Positions 58,786-64,000 of a stretch of DNA of 64,000 bases are shown one piece after another; position 1 is the stretch's first letter; each line of letters begins with the position of its first letter. The stretch covers positions 103,136-167,135 of the forward strand of contig NZ_BCXE01000035.1 in NCBI RefSeq assembly GCF_001894945.1. The letters run 5' to 3'. This DNA comes from Rhodococcus ruber NBRC 15591 (lineage in GTDB: Bacteria > Actinomycetota > Actinomycetes > Mycobacteriales > Mycobacteriaceae). A program made the position numbers and the translations under genes. The notes beneath the pieces were generated by a model. That model was not told where the DNA came from. It did no database searches and was given only the letters and a program-made list of their open reading frames with translations.

Positions 58786-59625
58786 ATGCGACGCCCGCTG
58801 GTGATCCTGCTCGCCCTGCTGTTCCTCGCCGGATGCGCCGGAGGCGGCGAGGGGGCGGGTGACGGAACCGCGGCCGCACCACCGCAGCCGTCCCTGTCCG
58901 ACGGCACCCGCGAATCGGCACCTGCGGACGCGCAGCCCACTTCGCGCAAGGAGATCGTCACCGGGCACCTGGTGCTGCGTGCCGGCGATCCGGTCGCTGC
59001 CGGACGACAGGTGGTGACGCTCGTCGAGGCGGCCGGCGGCCGGGTGGACTCGGTCACCGAGCAGCCGGGCGCCGCCAGTGTGCTGACCGTCCGGGTGCCG
59101 GCGGACCGGCTCACCGGGACGATCGAGGACATCCGCGGGCTCGGCGACGTGACCAGCCTGACCACCACCCGCGAGGACGTCACGCTCCAGTACACCGATC
59201 TCGAGGCGCGGATCGCGGCCCTGCAGTCGTCGGTGGACCGGTTGCGCGCGCTGATGGCCTCGGCCGCGACCACCGCCGACCTCATCGAGGCAGAGAACGC
59301 GCTGGCGCAGCGTCAGAGCGAACTCGACGGTCTCGTCGCCCAGCAGCGCTACCTCGCCGACCAGATCGAGCTGTCCACGCTGACCGTGGAGATCTCGGCG
59401 GAGCGCCGGGCGGACCGGGACAGTTTCGTGGACGGGGTCCTCGCCGGATGGGGTGCGTTGCGCTCGGCGCTGGCCGGGTCGGTGGTCGCTCTGGGGGTCG
59501 CGTTACCGTGGGTGGGGTTTCTCGCCGTGTGCGCAGCCGTCGTCTACGTGGTCGTCCGGCTCGTCGCGCGGCGGGGCAGACCGGAACCAGTCCCGAACCC
59601 GGAGAGGAACGACCAGGATGCGTGA
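58786..59625 (+). CDS. DUF4349 lipoprotein
   Basis: 279 residues. Lipoprotein signal L-F-L-A-G-C with the lipidated Cys near residue 17; a central DUF4349 region with R-V-P-A-D-R-L and a coiled coil (about 140-205, D-L-E-A-R-I-A-A-L-Q-S-S-V); then a C-terminal membrane helix near 235-260. This gives an outside domain tethered at both ends. It starts 11 bp after dnaE2 and overlaps the rhodanese gene. Function unknown. Confidence 0.87.
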   Translation: MRRPLVILLALLFLAGCAGGGEGAGDGTAAAPPQPSLSDGTRESAPADAQPTSRKEIVTGHLVLRAGDPVAAGRQVVTLVEAAGGRVDSVTEQPGAASVLTVRVPADRLTGTIEDIRGLGDVTSLTTTREDVTLQYTDLEARIAALQSSVDRLRALMASAATTADLIEAENALAQRQSELDGLVAQQRYLADQIELSTLTVEISAERRADRDSFVDGVLAGWGALRSALAGSVVALGVALPWVGFLAVCAAVVYVVVRLVARRGRPEPVPNPERNDQDA

Positions 59626-59926
59626 GGTCGGCCTGGCCACCCTGGACACCGCGCTCGCCGCCGGTGCCCCCGTCATCGACGTCCGTGAGCGCGACGAGTA
59701 CCTGCAGGTGCGGGTGCCCGGGGTGACGCTCATCCCGCTCAGCGAGTTCGTCGCCCGCGCCGACGAGATTCCGGACGCGGACACGGTCTACGTGATCTGC
59801 GCGGTCGGTGGACGCAGTTCGCAGGCCGCCGGCTATCTGGTCGGACGTGGCATCAACGCCGTGTCGGTGACCGGCGGAACCGTGGCCTGGCAGCAGTCCG
59901 GCCGCGACGTGGAAGTCGGGGTCTGA
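59618..59926 (+). CDS. Rhodanese-like sulfurtransferase
   Basis: 102 residues, single rhodanese domain: V-I-D-V-R-E-R-D-E-Y near the N-terminus and the active loop I-C-A-V-G-G-R-S with catalytic Cys. Start overlaps the preceding lipoprotein gene by 8 bp, with GGAGAGGAACG upstream. Sulfur donor or acceptor unknown. Confidence 0.9.
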   Translation: MREVGLATLDTALAAGAPVIDVRERDEYLQVRVPGVTLIPLSEFVARADEIPDADTVYVICAVGGRSSQAAGYLVGRGINAVSVTGGTVAWQQSGRDVEVGV

Positions 59927-59961
59927 CCGGGCGCGCTCGCACGGGAGCGTCCGGCCTGCCG

Positions 59962-60162
59962 TCAGATCGCGGCGGCGACGATCGCCACGGCGCCTGCCAC
60001 GATGGCGGCGAGGGCGACGGCCAGCAGCGCGGAACCGACCATGGCCACGGCGACGAGCGCACCCACGACCGTGAGGACGCCCGTGAGGGCGACGCCTGCG
60101 TGTGGATCCTCGAGCAGTGCCGACGGATTCTTCGGACGGTGGGGAAGATGTGGTGCCGCCAT
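59962..60162 (-). CDS. Small membrane protein
   Basis: 66 residues: a polar H/P-rich first 25, then two adjacent Val/Ala-rich membrane segments ending at the C-terminus. No motif. Convergent with the rhodanese gene. Composition is biased, but length, isolation and the clean hydrophobic pattern support it as a gene. Confidence 0.6.
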   Translation of the reverse strand: MAAPHLPHRPKNPSALLEDPHAGVALTGVLTVVGALVAVAMVGSALLAVALAAIVAGAVAIVAAAI

Positions 60163-60391
60163 GTCTGTTCTCCGAGTCGTTCGTCCGACTGCCGGGCGGC
60201 GAGCGCGTCGCCGGGTGCCCCGGAATCGGTCCGGATACCGAGAGTCCCCGGCGCCGGTGTCACGGCCGACGCGGGAAAATCACGAAATGATAACGACGTA
60301 TAACGATTCGATGCGGAGTCCGTTCTTCGTGCAGCGCAACGAGAGGCGGGACATCGACGTCCGGGCCGTCGCCCGGGACGGAGCCGCCGGC

Positions 60392-60913
60392 CTACCGGGC
60401 CAGCGACGGTAGCACCGCGCCGAGGACGTGCGGCATCCACGGCGCGAACACCTGGGGGGACTGCTCCACGTCGCGCACGACCTCGGTGAGGGACTGGAAC
60501 CGCACCTCGGCCACCTCGCTCGGGACGGGACGGGGCGCCGTGTGCACGCGTCCGACGACGACGTGGTCGAATTCGTGCTCCATGAGCGACGAACCCGGAT
60601 CGTGGGCGGAGTAGACGACCGAGGCCACCTCTCGCAGGCCCGACGGGTGCACACCCAGTTCCTCCCAGCTGCGCCGGGCCGCGGCCTCGAGCACGCTCTC
60701 ACCCGGGAGCGGATGCCCGCAGCAGCTGTTGGCCCACAGGCCGGCGAAGTGGTATTTGTCCAGGCTCCTGCGCTGCAGCAGGACGTTGCCGTCGGCATCG
60801 AGCAGAAACGCCGAGAATGCGCGATGCAGCGGAGCCGGAGGGCGGTGGGCTGCCACCTTCTCGGCCGTTCCCACTTCCCGACCGTCGCGGTCGACCAGCA
60901 CGACAAGAGTCAC
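60392..60913 (-). CDS. idi: Isopentenyl-diphosphate delta-isomerase, type 1
   Basis: 173 residues, Nudix-fold. Interconverts IPP and DMAPP for carotenoid, menaquinone and other isoprenoids. Active-site Cys in N-S-C-C-G-H-P; catalytic Glu in E-H-E-F-D-H; Nudix helix A-A-x-R-S-W-E-E-L-G. The GTG start has GGGAGGTGGAG upstream; a longer frame to 60964 is unlikely. Confidence 0.93.
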   Translation of the reverse strand: MTLVVLVDRDGREVGTAEKVAAHRPPAPLHRAFSAFLLDADGNVLLQRRSLDKYHFAGLWANSCCGHPLPGESVLEAAARRSWEELGVHPSGLREVASVVYSAHDPGSSLMEHEFDHVVVGRVHTAPRPVPSEVAEVRFQSLTEVVRDVEQSPQVFAPWMPHVLGAVLPSLAR

Positions 60914-61037
60914 GACGTCTCCACCTCCCCGTTCCACGTTCCCACAGTTGCGGCGTTTCCCCACGACGAGGCTCCGCGCGGCGTCGAAGGGGATTCGGGG
61001 CCGTCCCCGGCGTGGATGGGTCCGTTGCCCGGCCGGT

Positions 61038-61502
61038 TCAGACGGCCCCCGCGAAACCGTGCTGACGCCACGCCTCGTACGTGACCACCGCCGCCGCGTT
61101 CGACAGGTTCAGCGAGCGCCGGCCCGGCAGCATCGGAATCCGCACCCGGGTCGTGACGTGGGGATCGGCGAGCACCTCGTCGGGCAGTCCCGTGGGTTCC
61201 GGCCCGAAGAGGAACACGTCGCCGGGCCGGTACTCGAGCGCGGCATACGACACGCTCGCATGTGCGGTGAATGCGTACACCCGCTCCGGCCGCAGCGCGG
61301 CCCACGCGGCCTCGAGGTCCTCGTGCACGCTCACCGACGCCAGATCGTGGTAGTCCAGGCCCGCACGCCGCAGTTTCGGCTCGGTGAGATCGAATCCGAG
61401 CGGCTCCACCAGATGCAGCTCGCAGCCGGTCCCGGCCACCATGCGGATCGCATTACCGGTGTTGGGTGGGATGCGCGGCTCGTAGAACATCACTCGGAAC
61501 AC
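61038..61502 (-). CDS. trmL: tRNA (cytidine/uridine-2'-O)-methyltransferase TrmL
   Basis: 154 residues, SPOUT fold. P-P-N-T-G-N-A-I-R at the start, F-G-P-E-P-T-G-L-P in the middle, and the knot motif [10 protein letters not shown]. Short SPOUT proteins of this type methylate the wobble base of tRNA-Leu using S-adenosylmethionine. Matches Rv3366 (spoU), and folD is divergent as in relatives. Confidence 0.92.
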   Translation of the reverse strand: MFRVMFYEPRIPPNTGNAIRMVAGTGCELHLVEPLGFDLTEPKLRRAGLDYHDLASVSVHEDLEAAWAALRPERVYAFTAHASVSYAALEYRPGDVFLFGPEPTGLPDEVLADPHVTTRVRIPMLPGRRSLNLSNAAAVVTYEAWRQHGFAGAV

Positions 61503-61652
61503 CGATTCAGCTTGCCAGCCGCACCTCCGGCGGTGCCGCCGGGGACCGTCCACGCCCGGGGCGGACGGCCGTGCGGTGCCGGACGCGCGGCTGTCCGGGT
61601 ACGCGAGCACCTCCGCCGGTGAGGCTGCGTCCGACGTTGCCGGGCGACCTGA

Positions 61653-61658
61653 GACAAT
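61653..61658 (+). promoter_or_regulatory. -10-like element for folD
   Basis: GACAAT ends 7 bases before the GTG at 61666, consistent with a leaderless folD transcript and helping to choose that GTG over the ATG at 61657. Confidence 0.4.
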
Positions 61659-61665
61659 GGTGGTC

Positions 61666-62520
61666 GTGACTGCGACGATCCTGGACGGCAAAGCGACCCG
61701 CGACGAGATTTTCGAGGACCTGAAGGCCCGCGTGGCCGCGCTGAAGGCGAAGGGCATCACCCCCGGGCTCGGCACCGTGCTCGTCGGCGACGACCCGGGA
61801 TCCGCGGCGTACGTGCGCGGCAAGCACAACGACTGCGCCAAGGTCGGCATCAACTCGATCCGCCGCGACCTGCCCGCCGACACGACGCAGGAGCAGCTCG
61901 ACGCGGTGATCGACGAGCTGAACGCCGACCCCGGCTGCACCGGCTACATCGTGCAGTTGCCGCTGCCGAAGCACCTGGACGAGAACGCCGCCCTCGAGCG
62001 CATCGATCCCGACAAGGACGCCGACGGTCTGCACCCGATCAACCTCGGCCGCCTGGTTCTCGGCAAGGAGGCGGCCCTGCCGTGCACGCCGCGCGGCATC
62101 GTGCATCTGCTGCGCCGGTACGAGGTCCCGATCGCGGGTGCCCACGTGGTGGTGGTGGGCCGCGGCGTCACCGTCGGCCGCCCGATCGGGTTGTTGCTCA
62201 CCCGCCGCAGCGAGAACGCGACGGTCACCCTCTGCCACACCGGCACGAAGGATCTCGCGGCGGAGGTGCGGCGTGCGGACATCGTCGTCGCCGCTGCGGG
62301 TGTGCCGGGACTGATCACCGCGGACATGGTCAAGCCGGGTGCGGCGGTCCTGGACGTGGGGGTGAGCCGGACCCCGGAGGGCCTGCGCGGCGACGTGGCC
62401 GCCGACGTCGGCGAGGTGGCCGGGTTCCTCTCGCCCAACCCCGGTGGCGTCGGACCCCTGACCCGTGCGTTCCTGCTGGCGAACGTGGTCGAGCGAGCCG
62501 AACAGCTCGCCGGCCGCTGA
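61666..62520 (+). CDS. folD: Methylenetetrahydrofolate dehydrogenase/cyclohydrolase
   Basis: 284 residues. Two-step conversion of 5,10-methylene-THF to 10-formyl-THF with [21 protein letters not shown] carries the catalytic Lys and Tyr; [10 protein letters not shown]-terminal [14 protein letters not shown] start 61666 or ATG 61657; homology begins at T-A-T-I-L-D-G-K. The DUF3017 gene follows by 4 bp. Confidence 0.95.
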   Translation: MTATILDGKATRDEIFEDLKARVAALKAKGITPGLGTVLVGDDPGSAAYVRGKHNDCAKVGINSIRRDLPADTTQEQLDAVIDELNADPGCTGYIVQLPLPKHLDENAALERIDPDKDADGLHPINLGRLVLGKEAALPCTPRGIVHLLRRYEVPIAGAHVVVVGRGVTVGRPIGLLLTRRSENATVTLCHTGTKDLAAEVRRADIVVAAAGVPGLITADMVKPGAAVLDVGVSRTPEGLRGDVAADVGEVAGFLSPNPGGVGPLTRAFLLANVVERAEQLAGR

Positions 62521-62524
62521 GCCC

Positions 62525-62827
62525 GTGGTGCACCTGGCCGGCGCGGAGCGCTGGTTGCGGCTGGCCCGGCGGAACCTACCGCTGCTGGCGGTGACGGTCG
62601 TCATCGCTGCGGCGGTGATCCTCGTGGTGGCGGACCGGTGGCGTCGTGGCGCGTTCGTCTTCGGCAGCGCCACCCTGCTCGCCGGTCTGCTGCGCCTGTG
62701 GGTCCCCGAGGACGAGGTCGGGGTGCTCGCCGTGCGCAGCCGGGCCTTCGACGTGTCCGCGCTCCTCGTCGTGGGCGGACTCGTCATCGCGCTGGCGGTC
62801 TCGATCGATCCGCTCGGCACCGGATGA
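62525..62827 (+). CDS. DUF3017 membrane protein (Rv3355c-like)
   Basis: 100 residues with three membrane helices (about 19-37, 43-60 and 75-95). It follows folD by 4 bp, as Rv3355c follows Rv3356c. GTG start. Function unknown. Confidence 0.83.
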   Translation: MVHLAGAERWLRLARRNLPLLAVTVVIAAAVILVVADRWRRGAFVFGSATLLAGLLRLWVPEDEVGVLAVRSRAFDVSALLVVGGLVIALAVSIDPLGTG

Positions 62828-62854
62828 GCCGCCGGGCCGCGGCGGCCCGGCGGC
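62828..62854. terminator. Hairpin between the DUF3017 gene and metX
   Basis: A perfect 13-bp inverted repeat (GCCGCCGGGCCGC / GCGGCCCGGCGGC) around one G, directly after the DUF3017 stop and just before the convergent metX end. All G and C, so stable; termination role inferred. Confidence 0.65.
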
Positions 62855-62863
62855 GCGCGGCCC

Positions 62864-63991
62864 TCAGCCTCGTGCGAGGGTGACGAGCTCGGTCAGGAGT
62901 TTGGCGACGGCGCCGGCCTCGGTGAGGAAACCGTCGTGACCGTCCCGGGACTCGAGGACGCGCAGCCCGTCGCAGCCCGGCAGGCCGTCGGCGATCTCCT
63001 GTTGCAGGCGCAGCGGATACAGGCGGTCGGAATCCACACCGGCGACGATCGTCGGTACCGGGGTGGAGCCGAGTGCCGCGGCCACACCGCCCCGCCCGTG
63101 TCCGACGTCGTGCCGATTCATGGCCTGGGTGAGCGCGACGTACGTACCGGGGTCGAACCGCGCGACGAGTTTGTCGGCCTGGTGCTCCAGGTAGCTCTGT
63201 ACCGCGTATCGCCCTCCGTTCCAGGGGTTTTCGCTTCCCTGGGGGGAGTTCGCGAAGCGGGTGTCGAGTTCGCCCTCGGTCCGGTAGGTCAGGTGCGCGA
63301 TCCGCCGTGCGATGCCCAGCCCGGTCCGCGGCACACGTCCGGTTCCGTAGTAGTCCCCGCCCTGCCAGTCCGGGTCGGCGGTGATGGCGGCGATCTGCGT
63401 GGTCTGGGTGCCGATCTGGTCGGCGGTGGCGCGGGCCCCGACGGCAAGGACGAGGGCCGCCTGCACCCGTTCCGGATACCCGATGATCCATTCGAGCGTC
63501 CGCATGCCGCCCATGGACCCGCCGGTCACGGCCGCCAACCTGTCGATGCCGAGCGCATCGGCGAGCGCGACCTCGGCGGCGACCTGGTCGCGCACCGTGA
63601 TGCCGGGGAACCGGGAGCCCCACGCCTTGCCGTCCGGGGCGGGCGAACCCGGTCCGGTGGTGCCGCGGCAGCCGCCCAGCACGTTCGTCGCCACGACGCA
63701 CCACGTGTCGGTGTCGATCGGCGCGCCCGGACCGACCATCCCGGTCCACCAGCCGGGCGACGGATGTTCGGCTCCGGCCGGCCCGGTCACGTGCGAGTCC
63801 CCGGTGAGGGCGTGTTCGACGAGGACGACGTTGTCGCGTGACGGCGACAGCCGGCCCCAACGCTGCACAGCCACCGTCACGTCGGGCAGGGTGGCGCCGG
63901 ACTCGAGCGTCAGCGGCCCGATGTCGACGGTCCCGAGACGGCCGTCCTCCGGCGGCAGTTCCACGTGGCGCCGGTCGACGCGCGCCGTCAA
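62864..63991 (-). CDS. metX: Homoserine O-acetyltransferase
   Basis: 375 residues, alpha/beta-hydrolase fold. Makes O-acetylhomoserine for methionine synthesis. [13 protein letters not shown], nucleophile G-G-S-M-G-G, and the late catalytic Asp and His (S-D-R-L-Y-P; G-H-D-G-F-L). Start is a TTG at 63991 whose TGA overlap (63988-63990) would end an upstream minus-strand gene, expected to be the sulfhydrylase metY; only a few codons of it could be in the window. Confidence 0.94.
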   Translation of the reverse strand: MTARVDRRHVELPPEDGRLGTVDIGPLTLESGATLPDVTVAVQRWGRLSPSRDNVVLVEHALTGDSHVTGPAGAEHPSPGWWTGMVGPGAPIDTDTWCVVATNVLGGCRGTTGPGSPAPDGKAWGSRFPGITVRDQVAAEVALADALGIDRLAAVTGGSMGGMRTLEWIIGYPERVQAALVLAVGARATADQIGTQTTQIAAITADPDWQGGDYYGTGRVPRTGLGIARRIAHLTYRTEGELDTRFANSPQGSENPWNGGRYAVQSYLEHQADKLVARFDPGTYVALTQAMNRHDVGHGRGGVAAALGSTPVPTIVAGVDSDRLYPLRLQQEIADGLPGCDGLRVLESRDGHDGFLTEAGAVAKLLTELVTLARG

Positions 63992-64000
63992 GACGCGACC

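Noticed and set aside
55373..58921. A 1182-codon frame antisense to dnaE2
   Set aside because: Same reason: complete overlap with a conserved polymerase gene and no motif.

Overview
The window is GC-rich actinobacterial chromosome with dense coding and many 1-4 bp start/stop overlaps. Gene content and order are close to the Mycobacterium tuberculosis stretch from about Rv3446c to Rv3341: ESX-4 edge, rplM-rpsI, glmM, glmS, nnr, alr, tsaE/B-rimI-tsaD, groES-groEL1, whiB3, sigD-rsdA, guaB2-guaB3-choD-guaA, imuA'-imuB, acrA1-like, dnaE2, trmL, folD, metX. The guaA-linked PspC/kinase/regulator block matches Corynebacterium glutamicum EsrISR. Together this points to Mycobacteriales, most likely Rhodococcus or a close relative. 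The assignment rests on remembered synteny and protein sequence, not on a search. I saw no CRISPR array, rRNA, insertion sequence or prophage.

Layout. 1-6.2 kb: end of an ESX-4 (type VII secretion) locus, ribosomal genes, glmM, and a small coupled EspC-like block. 6.2-15.5 kb: amino-sugar synthesis (glmS), NAD(P)HX repair, alanine racemase and the t6A tRNA-modification genes as a tightly overlapped operon. 15.5-24 kb: an actin-like membrane protein, the CIRCE-controlled groES-groEL1 pair, whiB3, sigD and its anti-sigma factor. 24-30.4 kb: the three gua genes with choD between guaB3 and guaA; a 60-bp perfect palindrome follows guaB3. 30.4-34.1 kb: an EsrISR-like envelope stress system. 34-39.4 kb: a MerR regulator fused to beta-clamp-like domains, a Ser/Thr kinase, and the LexA-boxed imuA'-imuB pair. 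39.4-44.5 kb: accessory genes, including an HNH-type remnant, a T-arm-like tRNA fragment and a perfect CRP-type operator. 44.5-53.6 kb: a minus-strand run of multicopper oxidase, ABC exporter, MmpL transporter and fatty acyl-CoA reductase-like enzyme, with a gamma-butyrolactone-receptor-like TetR gene upstream. 54-55.4 kb: an ECF41 sigma factor coupled to a carboxymuconolactone-decarboxylase-type gene behind a matching ECF41 promoter. 55.4-64 kb: LexA-boxed dnaE2, a DUF4349 lipoprotein, rhodanese, idi, trmL, folD and metX.

How the genes work together. ImuA', ImuB and DnaE2 form the SOS mutasome. Both transcription units carry a LexA-type box, and ImuB has a clamp-binding QLGLWG motif. The MerR-clamp fusion two genes from imuA' is therefore the most intriguing unexplained gene. 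Other regulatory layers visible in the DNA are HrcA/CIRCE on groESL, a TGTCACA-N16-TGTC promoter on the ECF41 operon, an AAAACC-N8-GGTTTT site by the TetR gene, and a TGTGA-N6-TCACA site upstream of a secreted protein gene. All functional assignments come from reading sequence and family knowledge; no database search was run.
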